From: Wenzhouxiangella sediminis
GTDB taxonomy: Bacteria > Pseudomonadota > Gammaproteobacteria > Xanthomonadales > Wenzhouxiangellaceae
Length of the DNA: 64,000 bases
Assembly (NCBI RefSeq): GCF_003410055.1
Contig: NZ_QUZK01000052.1
Location: 62,001 to 126,000 of the forward strand
Direction of reading: 5' to 3'
Below, piece by piece: positions 50,861-61,157 of the stretch (its first letter is position 1; every line of letters begins with the position of its first letter). The notes beneath the pieces were generated by a model that saw only the letters and a list, made by a program, of their open reading frames with translations, had not been told where the DNA came from and searched no databases. Made by a program: the position numbers and the translations under genes.

Positions 50861-52230
50861 GAGGTCACCTTCCAGCGCGTGCCCTCCGCTCCGTCCTCGA
50901 GTTCGATGCCGCGCGCGGCCAGTTCGTCGCGGATGCGGTCGGCGGTGGCGAAGTCGCGGTCCTTGCGCGCGGCGTTGCGTTGCGCGATCAGGTCCTCGAT
51001 CTCGGCTTCGTCGATTTCGTTGCCGCCGGGGCGCTGCTTGAACCAGTCTTCGGGGTCGGCCTGCAGGAGGCCCAGGAGGCCGGCGGTGGCTCGCAGGCGT
51101 GCCGCCAGTTCGGCCTGCTCGCTCGGCTCGGCCGATGAGAGGCGGCGGGCCAGGGTGTTGAGCCCGGCCAGCGCGGTGGGCGTGTTGAGATCGTCCTCCA
51201 GGGCGGCTACGACTTCCGGTTCGGGTTCGGCCTCGGTATCCGCAGGCGGGTAGTCGCGCAGCAGGCCGTAGAGCCGGTCGAGGGTGTTGCGAGCCTGCTC
51301 CAGCGCGCCTTCGGACCAGTCCAGCGGCTGGCGGTAGTGGGCCGACAGCAGCAGGTAGCGCATCACTTCGCCGGGCCATTCCTCGAGCAGTTCGTGGACG
51401 ATCAGCGTGTTGCCCAGGGACTTGGACATCTTGCGCTTCTCGACGGTCACGAAGCCGTTGTGCATCCAGTAGCGCGCGAAGCGCTCGGTGCCGTGGGCGC
51501 AGCGGCTCTGGGCGATCTCGTTTTCATGGTGCGGGAAGATCAGGTCCTGGCCGCCGCCGTGGATGTCGATGACTTCGCCCAGGTGGGCCGCGCTCATCGC
51601 CGAGCACTCGATGTGCCAGCCCGGACGGCCGCGGCCCCAGGGGCTGTCCCAGCCCGGCTGGGTTTCGTCGGAAGGTTTCCACAGCACAAAGTCGCCGGGG
51701 TGGCGCTTGTAGGGCGCGACTTCCACGCGTGCGCCGGCGACCATCTCGCGCATGTCGCGGCGCGAGAGTTCGCCGTAGTCGTCGGCGGCCTCGATGCTGA
51801 ACAGCACGTGGCCCTCGGCTTCGTAGGCGCAGCCCTTGTCGATCAGGCGCTCGATCATGGCGACGATGGCGTCGATGTGATCGGTCGCGCGCGGTTCGAT
51901 GGTGGGCTGGCCGACGCCGAGCGCGGCCATGTCCTCGTGGTAGATGTCGGCGAACTTCTTCGTGATCGTGTCGATCGGCACGCCCTGTTCGGTCGCGGCC
52001 TTGTTGATCTTGTCGTCGACGTCGGTGATGTTGCGCGCGTAGACGACCTTCGGGAATTGCCGCGAAAGCACGCGGTAGAGCAGGTCGAAGATCACCGCCG
52101 GTCGCGCGTTGCCGATATGCGCGTAGTTGTAGACCGTCGGCCCGCAGGCGTACATCGTCACTCGTTCGGGATCGAGCGGTACGAAATCCTCTTTCTGCCG
52201 GGTCAACGTGTTGTAGATCTGGATGGCCAT
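50857..52230 (-). CDS. cysS: Cysteinyl-tRNA synthetase
   Basis: A 457-residue class I aminoacyl-tRNA synthetase from ATG 52230 ([16 protein letters not shown]). The HIGH motif is AHIGNARP, and KMSKS is in [10 protein letters not shown]. The zinc ligands include the Cys of [10 protein letters not shown], the Cys of [10 protein letters not shown] and the His/Glu of [10 protein letters not shown]. The C-terminal helical anticodon domain is complete. It is divergent from pepQ with 71 bases between the start codons. Confidence 0.96.
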   Translation of the reverse strand: MAIQIYNTLTRQKEDFVPLDPERVTMYACGPTVYNYAHIGNARPAVIFDLLYRVLSRQFPKVVYARNITDVDDKINKAATEQGVPIDTITKKFADIYHEDMAALGVGQPTIEPRATDHIDAIVAMIERLIDKGCAYEAEGHVLFSIEAADDYGELSRRDMREMVAGARVEVAPYKRHPGDFVLWKPSDETQPGWDSPWGRGRPGWHIECSAMSAAHLGEVIDIHGGGQDLIFPHHENEIAQSRCAHGTERFARYWMHNGFVTVEKRKMSKSLGNTLIVHELLEEWPGEVMRYLLLSAHYRQPLDWSEGALEQARNTLDRLYGLLRDYPPADTEAEPEPEVVAALEDDLNTPTALAGLNTLARRLSSAEPSEQAELAARLRATAGLLGLLQADPEDWFKQRPGGNEIDEAEIEDLIAQRNAARKDRDFATADRIRDELAARGIELEDGAEGTRWKVTS

Positions 52231-52301
52231 CGTCAAAAGAATTGGCGCTTGCGCGCTAGAATGACAAGCGTTGAATTCTAACTGATCGAGGCCCTGGCCC
52301 C

Positions 52302-53627
52302 ATGCCCAACCCTCAGGCACTGCTCTACGCCCGCCACATCGAACACCGGCGCGAGGAAATCGACGAGATCCTGACCGAGCTCGGTTATGACGGGCTGCTG
52401 ATTCATTCCGGTCGGCCGGAAAACCGCCTTTTCGACGACAGCCATCCACCTTTTCGCGCGCATGGTCCGTTTGTGGCGATGGTGCCGATGCCCTTTGCGG
52501 CCGACAGCCTGCTGGAACTGCGCCCGGGCGAGAAACCGCGGCTGTGGCATTGCCAGCCCGACGATTTCTGGCATATGCCGCCCGAGCCGCCGGGCGACTG
52601 GCTGACCGACACCCTGGATGTCGAGATCGTGCGCTCGCCGGATGGCTGGCACGAGCAGTTCCGGCAGCAGCGGGCGCTGGCGGTCATCGGCGACGAGCGG
52701 GCGGTCGGCGGCCTGCTGGACGGCGCCGATCTCAACCCGCCCGAACTGATGTGGCGTCTCGACGAGATGCGCACCCGCAAGACGGCCTGGGAGCGCGACT
52801 GCATCGAGCGCGCCAACCACCTTGCCGTCTCCGGACACCTGGCGGCGGCCGAGGCGTTTCGGGCCGGCAAGAGCGAACTCGAAATCCACCTGGCCTACCT
52901 GGCGGCGATGGGCGAGGACCAGGACACCCTGCCCTACAACAGCATCGTCGCGCTCAACGACCACGGCGCGGTGCTCCACTACCAGTTCCGCTCGCCGGAG
53001 CGGCCGAATCCGGTGCGCAGCTTCCTGCTCGACGCCGGCGCCGACTGGCGCGGCTACGCGGCCGACATCACGCGCACCTGGACGCTCGATGAGCACCGCG
53101 AGTTCGGCGACCTGATCGAGGCGATGGACGCCGCGCAGCGGCGCCTGGTCGACCGGGTCCGGGCCGGCGAGCGCTTCGTCGACCTGCACCGCGAGGCGCA
53201 CCGGGCGGTGGCCGCCGTGCTCGAGCAGGCCGGCATCGTACGCATGGCGCCCGAAGAGCAGGTCGAAACCGGCGTGACCACGCACTTCCTGCCGCACGGC
53301 CTCGGGCACTACATCGGCGCCCAGGTCCACGACGTGGCCGGGCTCAAGGACGAGCGCGGCATGGATGTGCCGCCGCCGGAGCGCTACCCGGCGCTGCGCC
53401 TGACCCGCACGCTCGAGCCGGGCAACGTGGTGACCGTCGAGCCGGGCCTGTACTTCATTCCAAGTTTCCTCGAGAAACTGCGCGCGAGCGACCACGCTTC
53501 GAAAGTGGACTGGCAGGCGGTCGAACGCCTGACGCCCTTCGGCGGTATCCGTATCGAGGACAACGTGCTGGTCAGCGAAGGCGAGCCGGTGAACTTCACC
53601 CGCCAGGCTTTTGTGGAGGCCGGTTAG
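52302..53627 (+). CDS. pepQ: Xaa-Pro dipeptidase PepQ
   Basis: A 441-residue metallopeptidase of the M24B family that splits X-Pro dipeptides. The dinuclear metal ligands appear in order: [19 protein letters not shown] (two Asp), [13 protein letters not shown] (His), [14 protein letters not shown] (Glu) and [11 protein letters not shown] (Glu). Start [20 protein letters not shown] and the length match E. coli PepQ (443). The N-terminal creatinase-like domain starts with [12 protein letters not shown]. It is a single-gene unit; a GC stem with a T-rich loop lies just past the stop. Confidence 0.93.
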   Translation: MPNPQALLYARHIEHRREEIDEILTELGYDGLLIHSGRPENRLFDDSHPPFRAHGPFVAMVPMPFAADSLLELRPGEKPRLWHCQPDDFWHMPPEPPGDWLTDTLDVEIVRSPDGWHEQFRQQRALAVIGDERAVGGLLDGADLNPPELMWRLDEMRTRKTAWERDCIERANHLAVSGHLAAAEAFRAGKSELEIHLAYLAAMGEDQDTLPYNSIVALNDHGAVLHYQFRSPERPNPVRSFLLDAGADWRGYAADITRTWTLDEHREFGDLIEAMDAAQRRLVDRVRAGERFVDLHREAHRAVAAVLEQAGIVRMAPEEQVETGVTTHFLPHGLGHYIGAQVHDVAGLKDERGMDVPPPERYPALRLTRTLEPGNVVTVEPGLYFIPSFLEKLRASDHASKVDWQAVERLTPFGGIRIEDNVLVSEGEPVNFTRQAFVEAG

Positions 53628-53661
53628 TTCTCAGCGGCTTTTTTTGGGGGGCTGAGGGCTC

Positions 53662-54099
53662 TCAGGATCCAATGTCTTCGTTCCAGAGTTCCGGCGAGTC
53701 GTTGATGAACTGCCGCATCAGCGCCGCGCATTCGTCGCTGTCGATCACTTGGACTTCGACGCCGCGGGCGCGCAGGTGGTCTTCGTCGCCCATGAAAGTT
53801 CGGTTCTCGCCGACGACCACCTTCGGAATGCCGTAGAGCAGGATCGCCCCGGAGCACATGGGGCAGGGCGACAGGGTAGTGTAGAGCGTGCTCTCGCGGT
53901 AGACCTTCGCCGGCTGTCGGCCTGCATTCTCCAGCGCGTCCATCTCACCGTGCAGGACCACGCTGCCCGACTGCACGCGGCGGTTGTGTCCCCTTCCGAC
54001 GATCCTTCCGGCGTGCACCAGCACCGAGCCGATCGGAATGCCGCCCTCGGCCAGTCCCTGCCGGGCTTCTTCAATGGCCGCTTCCATGAACTCGTCCAT
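53662..54099 (-). CDS. Cytosine deaminase, yeast FCY1 type
   Basis: A 145-residue zinc deaminase. The catalytic pair is His50 and Glu52 in LHGEMDALENAG, and the zinc cysteines are Cys79 and Cys82 in TTLSPCPMCSGAI. Several segments match the fungal cytosine deaminase as I recall it: the HGE (not HAE) motif, ENAGR, ILLYGIPKVVVGEN, and the ending MRQFINDSPELWNEDIG. In yeast that tail closes the active site over cytosine. The protein therefore most likely deaminates cytosine to uracil, with ammonia release, and may activate 5-fluorocytosine. It differs from E. coli CodA, an amidohydrolase. It is transcribed alone, leftward. Confidence 0.82.
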   Translation of the reverse strand: MDEFMEAAIEEARQGLAEGGIPIGSVLVHAGRIVGRGHNRRVQSGSVVLHGEMDALENAGRQPAKVYRESTLYTTLSPCPMCSGAILLYGIPKVVVGENRTFMGDEDHLRARGVEVQVIDSDECAALMRQFINDSPELWNEDIGS

Positions 54100-54226
54100 G
54101 ACCTATGCCTCATGTGTTTTTCCCTGCCGGCCAGCATACTCGTCTCGGACTGTTCCCCGAACCGGGCTGCCCGATCAGGCCACCGCTTGTAACCGATTTG
54201 CGCCCGCGGCGCTAAGAAGGGTTAAG

Positions 54227-54257
54227 GAACCTCCGTGCAGGCTTGTTCAGAGGTTCC
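54227..54257 (+). promoter_or_regulatory. Inverted repeat with ECF-type GGAAC element upstream of the 54290 gene
   Basis: GGAACCTC (54227-54234) and GAGGTTCC (54250-54257) are perfect 8-bp arms, extendable by the outer TTA/TAA, with a 15-base spacer. GGAAC is also the -35 core recognised by many RpoE-like ECF sigma factors, and a suitable -10 would fall about where the right arm lies, 30-40 bases before the ATG at 54290. It may be an autoregulated promoter for the downstream sigma gene or a repressor site. Confidence 0.4.
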
Positions 54258-54289
54258 TAAACCATCAACACGAAATGCGAGGCAACACC

Positions 54290-55168
54290 ATGATTCGATC
54301 CATTCTCCTGACCCTGCTGCTGCTGCCGCTGGCGGTCAGTGCCGCCGACAAGTCCCTGGGTGAAGACAGCCGCTGGTTCGTCCAGGTCAACCTGGCCGCC
54401 ATTCGCGGCGCCTCCGACGACGGCGCCCTCTACGGCTGGCTGCAGCGCGAAGTCATCGAAGATCTCGAGGAAGAGTTCGGTGAGGGCAGCGTCGACGATT
54501 TCGACGCCATCACCGTGTTCGGCACCAGCGACAACGGCGATGGGCTGGGCATCGTGCTCGACGGCCGGATGGATGCGGACATGCGCGAGCGCGTGATCCG
54601 GCGCTCGGCCGCTACGCCGCTCGAAGACGTGGGCGACGGCAATGCCTACGTGCTCGGCGGCAACGAGGAACTGGCCGAAGAGTTCGACATCGAGTTCGAC
54701 GGCGATCCGCTGTTCATGGCGTTCGGTGAGCGTTCGGGCGCATTCGTCACGACCAGTCGTGCCTTGCTCGAAGCCTTCCTCGACGGCGCGCGCTTCGAGC
54801 GGATCGCCGCCTCCGAACTGCTGATCATCCGCGCCGATCCGATGCTTTCCGGGGCCGTCGACACCGAGGCCATCGGCGAGGGCTACGGCAACTGGAACTC
54901 GAAGGTGATGCGCAACATCCGCCGCGCCGGATTCGCGCTGACCGACGCCGGCGGCGGCTACGACGTCAACGTTGAACTCATCGCCGTCGACGAAGCGCAG
55001 GCCCAGGCCCTGCAGAACATCGTGCAGGGCGTGATCGGGCTTCAGGCCCTGGCCGACGAAGAGCCGGAGCTGTCCTTCGTCTCCTCGCTGCAGACGCAGC
55101 GTGACGGCGAGCGCGTCAGCCTGTCGGTTCAGGTCAGCTCCGAAGAGCTGATGGACCTGCTCGACTGA
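54290..55168 (+). CDS. Secreted protein of unknown function upstream of ECF sigma gene
   Basis: A 292-residue protein with a clear signal peptide (MIRSILLTLLLLPLAVSAAD). The mature part is acidic and mixed alpha/beta. There may be two similar halves: WFVQVNLAAIRG...VEDFDAITVFGTS-like and, later, ELLIIRADPMLSG...FALTDAGGGYDVNVELIA. This recalls periplasmic proteins of the type found next to ECF sigma factors, but I do not recognise a family. The ECF sigma gene follows after 21 bases on the same strand, so the three genes 54290-56136 probably form one unit that senses something in the envelope. Confidence 0.7.
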   Translation: MIRSILLTLLLLPLAVSAADKSLGEDSRWFVQVNLAAIRGASDDGALYGWLQREVIEDLEEEFGEGSVDDFDAITVFGTSDNGDGLGIVLDGRMDADMRERVIRRSAATPLEDVGDGNAYVLGGNEELAEEFDIEFDGDPLFMAFGERSGAFVTTSRALLEAFLDGARFERIAASELLIIRADPMLSGAVDTEAIGEGYGNWNSKVMRNIRRAGFALTDAGGGYDVNVELIAVDEAQAQALQNIVQGVIGLQALADEEPELSFVSSLQTQRDGERVSLSVQVSSEELMDLLD

Positions 55169-55189
55169 TTCCGGTTCCCGGATTTTCCC

Positions 55190-55744
55190 ATGATCCCGGA
55201 AGTCGAACGCGACCTCATCAGGCGAGCCCGCTCGGGCTCGCTTGACGCGTTCGACGCGCTGATGCGCGCCCACCAGGATCGCCTCTACCGATTCGTGCTG
55301 GTGCGCGGCGCCAGCAGCGCGGACGCACAGGACATCGTCCAGGACACTTTCCTGGCTGCCTGGCGCTACCTCGACGGTTATCGCGAACGCTGGCGCTTTT
55401 CCACCTGGCTCTACACGATTGCACGCCGCCAGGCATCCGGGCGCCGCATGGATCACGCCGAACTGCCCGAGTCCCTGGTGGACCCGGGTGACGGGCCCGA
55501 CCAGGCCGCGTCGGCCGGTCAGCGTCGCGAGAACATCTGGCCGGTGGCGCGCAAGCTGCTACCATCGGACTGGTTCGGCGTGCTCTGGCTTTACTACGCG
55601 GAGGATCGCAAGACCGGGGAGATCGCCCGCATCCTGGGCCGCTCCGCGGCCTGGGTGAAGGTCACCCTGCACCGTTCCCGCAAGCGCCTGGCAGAGCTTA
55701 TCGATGCCGCGGACTGGCTGCCCGAGGAGGTCGTTTCGAAATGA
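55190..55744 (+). CDS. ECF sigma-70 family RNA polymerase sigma factor
   Basis: A 184-residue group 4 sigma factor. Region 2 (about 20-90) has AFDALMRAHQDRLYRFV, SADAQDIVQDTFLAAWRYLDGY and FSTWLYTIARRQASGRR. Region 4 has the helix-turn-helix YAEDRKTGEIARILGRSAAWVKVTLHRSRKRL. The linker is ordinary. Its stop overlaps the start of a small membrane-anchored partner in an ATGA arrangement, the standard layout for a sigma factor and its anti-sigma factor. Confidence 0.9.
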   Translation: MIPEVERDLIRRARSGSLDAFDALMRAHQDRLYRFVLVRGASSADAQDIVQDTFLAAWRYLDGYRERWRFSTWLYTIARRQASGRRMDHAELPESLVDPGDGPDQAASAGQRRENIWPVARKLLPSDWFGVLWLYYAEDRKTGEIARILGRSAAWVKVTLHRSRKRLAELIDAADWLPEEVVSK

Positions 55745-56136
55745 ACAGACAAGACCTTGAACACCGCCTGCATGCCGACGCCGAGCGTCTCGGTGCGTCC
55801 TGCCCGCCGCATCTCAGGCACCGCGTCGCCGAGCGCATCCGCCACGGCGAAGGCCGTCCTTCGCATCGCCGCATCGGAATCCCGGCCCTGGCCGGCGCCT
55901 TTGCGGCAACGGCCTTTGCATTCGTTTCGGTCTGGATGCTGTGGCAGCCTTCGGCCGTCGAGCGGCACGATGCGCGGACGGTGGACTTGAATGCGACGCC
56001 GGTCGTCGCCAAGTCGGATCGAATGCTGGCGTCCCGCGAAGCCGCCCTCGAGAACGAATGGCAGCTGTTCGAGCGGGACCTGCGCATCCTGCGTGACCAC
56101 GTCACGGCCACTTTCGACAAGAACCCGAACAGCTGA
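55741..56136 (+). CDS. Putative anti-sigma factor, single-pass membrane protein
   Basis: A 131-residue protein translated by ATGA overlap from the sigma gene. The N-terminal ~45 residues are polar with CPPHLRHRVAERIRHGEG, which could be a cytoplasmic sigma-binding helix. One membrane helix (ALAGAFAATAFAFVSVWMLW) follows, then a periplasmic coiled-coil-like segment REAALENEWQLFERDLRILRDHV. No zinc anti-sigma HxxxCxxC motif is seen, so the assignment rests on the topology and position. Confidence 0.65.
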   Translation: MNRQDLEHRLHADAERLGASCPPHLRHRVAERIRHGEGRPSHRRIGIPALAGAFAATAFAFVSVWMLWQPSAVERHDARTVDLNATPVVAKSDRMLASREAALENEWQLFERDLRILRDHVTATFDKNPNS

Positions 56137-56141
56137 CCTTC

Positions 56142-56813
56142 ATGTCCAACCAGTCCATCGGCCTGAGCGAAGAACTGCAGAACTACATCCTCGATCACTC
56201 GCTGCGGGAAGATCCCCTGCTGGCGCGATTGCGCGAAGAAACCGCCGAGCTGCCGCAGCGCAACATGCAGATCGCCCCGGAGCAGGGCCAGTTCATGGCG
56301 CTGCTGGCGCGGCTGATCGGCGCGAAGCGCTACATCGAGGTCGGCACCTTCACCGGCTACAGCGCGCTGGCCGTCACCATGGCCATGCCCGAAGACGGCA
56401 AGACGATCGCCTGCGACGTCAGCCGCGAGTGGACCGACATTGCCCGGCGCTACTGGCAGGAGGCCGGCGTGGACGAGCGCATCATGCTCGAACTGCGCCC
56501 GGCGCTGAAGACGCTCGACGAGTTGATCGTCTCGGGTCTCGAGGACACCTTCGACCTGGCCTTCATCGACGCCGACAAGACCGGCTACATCGACTACTTC
56601 GAGCGCTGCCACGACCTGCTGCGCCCCGGCGGGCTGGTCATGATCGACAACACGCTGTGGGACGGCAAGGTCGTCGATTCGAGCGACCGCGACGAGGACA
56701 CCGAAGCCATTCGCGCCTTCAACGAGTACCTGCGCGATCGCGAGGAGATCGAAATCTCGATGGTGCCGATCGGTGACGGCCTGACCCTGGTGCGCAAGGC
56801 CGAGGGCCTGTAG
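56142..56813 (+). CDS. Class I SAM-dependent O-methyltransferase (CCoAOMT-like)
   Basis: A 223-residue O-methyltransferase of family 3. The SAM-binding loop is YIEVGTFTGYSALAVTMAMP. The metal ligands follow in FIDADKTGYIDYFERCHDLL and MIDNTLWDGKVVD, and the C-terminal EIEISMVPIGDGLTLVRK strand is typical. Bacterial homologues methylate catechol-like hydroxyls; the natural substrate here is unknown. It is six bases after the putative anti-sigma gene and may be read through from it. Confidence 0.88.
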   Translation: MSNQSIGLSEELQNYILDHSLREDPLLARLREETAELPQRNMQIAPEQGQFMALLARLIGAKRYIEVGTFTGYSALAVTMAMPEDGKTIACDVSREWTDIARRYWQEAGVDERIMLELRPALKTLDELIVSGLEDTFDLAFIDADKTGYIDYFERCHDLLRPGGLVMIDNTLWDGKVVDSSDRDEDTEAIRAFNEYLRDREEIEISMVPIGDGLTLVRKAEGL

Positions 56814-56904
56814 CCGCTCGCGACGGCCGCTCACGTCGGCCTCTCACGTGGGCAATCCGGCCAGTCGATATACTGGCCGGATCATCAACTTGACGAGAGG
56901 TCCC

Positions 56905-58860
56905 ATGCGACGCCTTTTCCTCACATCCATCCTGTTCCTGGCGGCGGCCAGCGCCGCCGCGGTGGCGGAGGTCGACCGCCGCACCGCCAATTCCGGTAAC
57001 GTCGTCCTCGAGGGCGTGCCCGAAATCCCCGCCTCGATCAGCGAAGCGCTTACGCAATACCAGAACACGCGTTCGGCCGGGCTCATCGACTGGAGCCGCG
57101 ACGGCGAGAGCATCTACATCACCACCCGTTTCGCCGAGGTCAGCCAGATCCACCGCGTCGACCAGCCCGGCGGCGCACGCCACCAGCTGACCTGGTACGA
57201 CGAACCCGTCGGCGGCGCCGACCGCCGGCCGGGCAGCGACACGATGGCCTTCCTGATGGACAGCGGCGGCAGCGAGTTCGACCAGATCTACCTGTTCGAT
57301 CCGGCCGACGGCAGCCGCGAGATGATCAGCGACGGCGAGTCTCGCAACGGGGCCCTGGAGTGGTCGGGTGACGGCCGTTACCTGGCCTTCCAGTCGACCC
57401 GCCGCAACGGCCGATCGAACGATATCTGGATGTTCGATTTCGACAACGGCCGCGAGGCCGAACTCGTGCTCGAAGCGCCGGACGGCAGCTGGTGGGGGCC
57501 GGTCGAGTTTTCCGCCGATAACGAGAAGCTGCTGATCGTGCAGTACGTCAGCGTCAACGACTCGCGCATTCATGTCCTGGATCTCGACTCGGGTGAGCTG
57601 ACGCGCATCGCCGGCAGCGCCGAGGATCCCGCTCGCAACCTGCCCTTCGGTTTCGACGCCGAAGGCGAGGGCGTCTATTTCAGCACCGACGCCGAGGGCG
57701 AGTTCGCCCAGCTGGCCTGGCGCCCGCTCGATCCCGAGGGCGAGGCACGCGTGATCACCGGCGACATCCCCTGGTCGGTGCAGGGCCTGGAGCTCAACCA
57801 CGCCGGTGATGCAGGCGTCTTCGTCACCAACGAGGGCGGCATCAGTCGCATGTACCGTTTCGATCCCGCCGACGAATCCTACGAGCGCATCGACAGCATC
57901 CCCGAGGGGCTGGTCTACGGCGCGTCGTTCAGCGAGGACGACGAGTCGCTGGCGGTGGTGGTCAACAACCCGCGCTCGCCCAGCGACGTCCACGTGATGG
58001 ACTTCGACAGCGGTGAACTGACCCGCTGGACCTACAGCGAAGTCGGCGGCCTCGACACCGAGCAGTTCGTCATGCCCGAACTGGTTCACTACCCCACATT
58101 CGACCAGGTCGACGGCGAGCCCAGGAAGATCCCCGCTTTCGTCTACCGGCCCGAGGGCGAAGGTCCGCATCCGGTCATCATCCAGATTCACGGCGGCCCC
58201 GAGAGCCAGACCCGGCCCGGTTTCTCCAGCACATACCAGCTGTGGATCGACCACCTCGGCGCGGCCGTCATCCGGCCCAACGTGCGCGGCTCGTCCGGCT
58301 ACGGCAAGAGCTACCTCAAGCTCGACAACGGCTTCAAGCGCGAGGACTCGGTCAAGGACATCGGTGCCTTGCTCGACTGGATTGCAACCCAGCCCGACCT
58401 CGACGGCGACCGCGTGGCCGTCTACGGCGGCAGCTACGGCGGCTACATGGTGCTTGCCAGCGCCGTGCACTACAGCGATCGCCTCAAGGCCGCCGTCGAC
58501 ATCGTCGGCATCAGCAATTTCGTGACCTTCCTGGAAAACACGGAGGACTATCGCCGCGACCTCCGTCGCGTCGAGTACGGCGACGAGCGCGACCCCGAGA
58601 TGCGCGCCCACCTCGAAGCCATCAGCCCGCTCAACAACGTCGAGAAGATCGACGTGCCGATGTTCGTCGTGCAGGGCGAGAACGATCCGCGCGTGCCGGT
58701 CACCGAAGCCGAGCAGATCGTCGCCGCCCTGCGCGAACAGGGCAGCCCGGTCTGGTACATGAATGCCCTCAACGAAGGCCACGGCTACCGCCGCAAGGAA
58801 AACCGCGACCTCTACAGCGAGGCCGTGGTGCTGTTCTTCGAGCGCTTTCTGCTCGACTGA
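56905..58860 (+). CDS. Secreted S9 family prolyl oligopeptidase-like peptidase
   Basis: A 651-residue exported peptidase with a signal peptide (LTSILFLAAASAAAVAEV). Residues ~60-400 form WD/PD40-like beta-propeller blades (DWSRDGESIYITTRF, EWSGDGRYLAFQSTR). The catalytic domain has GPHPVIIQIHGGPESQ, the nucleophile Ser510 in YGGSYGGYM, Asp594 in GENDPRVPV and His626 in NEGHGYRRKEN. It probably trims peptides in the periplasm or medium. Start 56905 has GAGAGG upstream. A strong hairpin follows the stop codon. Confidence 0.92.
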   Translation: MRRLFLTSILFLAAASAAAVAEVDRRTANSGNVVLEGVPEIPASISEALTQYQNTRSAGLIDWSRDGESIYITTRFAEVSQIHRVDQPGGARHQLTWYDEPVGGADRRPGSDTMAFLMDSGGSEFDQIYLFDPADGSREMISDGESRNGALEWSGDGRYLAFQSTRRNGRSNDIWMFDFDNGREAELVLEAPDGSWWGPVEFSADNEKLLIVQYVSVNDSRIHVLDLDSGELTRIAGSAEDPARNLPFGFDAEGEGVYFSTDAEGEFAQLAWRPLDPEGEARVITGDIPWSVQGLELNHAGDAGVFVTNEGGISRMYRFDPADESYERIDSIPEGLVYGASFSEDDESLAVVVNNPRSPSDVHVMDFDSGELTRWTYSEVGGLDTEQFVMPELVHYPTFDQVDGEPRKIPAFVYRPEGEGPHPVIIQIHGGPESQTRPGFSSTYQLWIDHLGAAVIRPNVRGSSGYGKSYLKLDNGFKREDSVKDIGALLDWIATQPDLDGDRVAVYGGSYGGYMVLASAVHYSDRLKAAVDIVGISNFVTFLENTEDYRRDLRRVEYGDERDPEMRAHLEAISPLNNVEKIDVPMFVVQGENDPRVPVTEAEQIVAALREQGSPVWYMNALNEGHGYRRKENRDLYSEAVVLFFERFLLD

Positions 58861-58872
58861 TCTCCTCTCTTG

Positions 58873-58902
58873 GGCGGGCGCCGTGCCACCGCGGCGCCCG
58901 CC
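58873..58902 (+). terminator. Probable terminator hairpin after the S9 peptidase gene
   Basis: GGCGGGCGCCG (58873-58883) pairs perfectly with CGGCGCCCGCC (58892-58902), an 11-bp stem with an eight-base loop. The following AGTTTCATTTG is only moderately T-rich, so efficiency is uncertain. Confidence 0.6.
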
Positions 58903-58903
58903 A

Positions 58904-58917
58904 GTTTCATTTGAAAC
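58904..58917 (+). promoter_or_regulatory. Short palindrome upstream of proV (operator candidate)
   Basis: GTTTCATTTGAAAC has 6-bp perfect arms around TT. It lies 53 bases before the proV start codon in the only AT-rich stretch of the gap, where a promoter is expected. It could bind a dimeric regulator of osmolyte uptake; its identity is unknown. Confidence 0.4.
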
Positions 58918-58969
58918 TATCTCTTTTGGCCCTTAGGGTAGGGCACTCGTCATCGAGTCAAGGTCGCAC

Positions 58970-60203
58970 ATGAACGACGCCCCCATGATCGAGGTCTCGG
59001 GGCTGTACAAGATATTCGGGTCCAATCCCGATGCCGCCATGCCGCTGATCGAGGAGGGTCGCGGCAAGGACGAGATCTTCGACAAGACCGGCCAGACGGT
59101 CGGCGTGCACGACGCGGAACTGTCCATTCGCGAAGGCGAGATCTTCGTGGTCATGGGCCTGTCCGGCTCGGGCAAGTCCACCATGGTGCGGCTGCTCAAT
59201 CGCCTGATCGAACCGACCAGCGGCAGCATCCGCATCAACGGCCGCGACGTGACTTCGATGAGCCACAAGGAGCTCATCGAACTGCGCCGCCGCGATCTCG
59301 CCATGGTGTTCCAGTCCTTCGCCCTGATGCCGCACCGCACGGTGCTCGACAACGCCGCGTTCGGGCTGGAGGTGGCCGGCGAAGACCGCGACAAGCGCCG
59401 CGAGCGCGCTATGGAGGCGCTCGAGCAGGTCGGCCTGGATGCCAACGCCAACAGCTACCCCGACGAACTGTCAGGCGGCATGCAGCAGCGCGTCGGCCTG
59501 GCCCGGGCGCTGGCGACCGACCCGTCGATCATGCTCATGGACGAGGCCTTCTCGGCCCTCGATCCGCTGATCCGCACCGAAATGCAGGACGAGTTGCTCG
59601 AACTGCAGCGCCGGCAGGCGCGCACCGTGGTGTTCATCTCGCACGACCTCGACGAGGCCATGCGCATTGGCGATCGCATCGCGATCATGCAGGACGGTCG
59701 CATCGTGCAGGTCGGCACGCCCGAGGAAATCGTCACGCAGCCGGCCAACGACTACGTGCGGTCCTTCTTCTATGGCGTGGACATTTCCCAGGTGTTCACG
59801 GCCGCCGACATCATGGACAAGCAGCATCTGACGGTCGTCGAGCGGCCCGGCATGGGCGTGCGCGCCGCCCTGGAGAGCCTGCGGCGCCACGACCGGGACT
59901 TCGCCGTGGTCGTCGGCTCGGACGGCCACTACGAAGGCATCGTTTCGGCGGATGCCCTGGCGCGGGTCCTCAACGAGTCCGACGAGCCGGGCTTCCGCGA
60001 CGCCTTCGAATCGGTTGAACCCGTCCCCACCGACGGCCTGCTCGACGAGCTGATCGGCCGCTGCGCCGATACCGCGGCACCGATTCCAGTCGTCGACGGC
60101 GACGGCCGCTATCGGGGCGCGGTCTCGCGCAGCCGCCTGCTGCGCACGCTCGATCGCACCAGCGACGCTTCCTCCGAGGCCACCGAAAACGCTGGAGGTT
60201 CCC

Positions 60204-60211
<8 letters not shown>
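58970..60211 (+). CDS. proV: Glycine betaine/proline ABC transporter ATP-binding protein
   Basis: A 413-residue ATPase of the ProV/OpuAA type. Walker A is GLSGSGKST at 63-71, the Q-loop is VFQSFALMPHRTVLDN, the signature is ELSGGMQQRVGLARAL, and Walker B is IMLMDEAFSALDPLIRTEMQ. Two CBS domains occupy ~270-400 (DIMDKQHLTVVERPGMGV and TDGLLDELIGRCADTAA); they sense ionic strength in homologues. It overlaps proW by eight bases. The transporter should take up compatible solutes on osmotic upshift. Confidence 0.94.
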
Positions 60212-61049
<838 letters not shown>

Positions 61050-61071
61050 TTTTCTCCGGGACTGCTCGAAA

Positions 61072-61091
61072 GAGGCCTTCGCGAAGGCCTC
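61072..61091 (+). other. Perfect 20-base palindrome between proW and proX
   Basis: GAGGCCTTCGCGAAGGCCTC is a perfect palindrome in the 108-base intercistronic gap. As RNA it folds into a very stable hairpin with no T-tract after it. Such structures often protect upstream mRNA or set unequal expression of permease and binding protein. Confidence 0.6.
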
Positions 61092-61157
61092 GCCGTGTAC
61101 CGCCTGACAACCGGGCACGGTGATTTCTCGCACCACGAAGAAGGAGGAGAAAGCACC

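Noticed and set aside
53628-53661. Terminator between pepQ and the cytosine deaminase gene
   Set aside because: Inverted CTCAGC/GCTGAG arms exist, but the T-run lies in the loop rather than after the stem, so an intrinsic terminator is not convincing.
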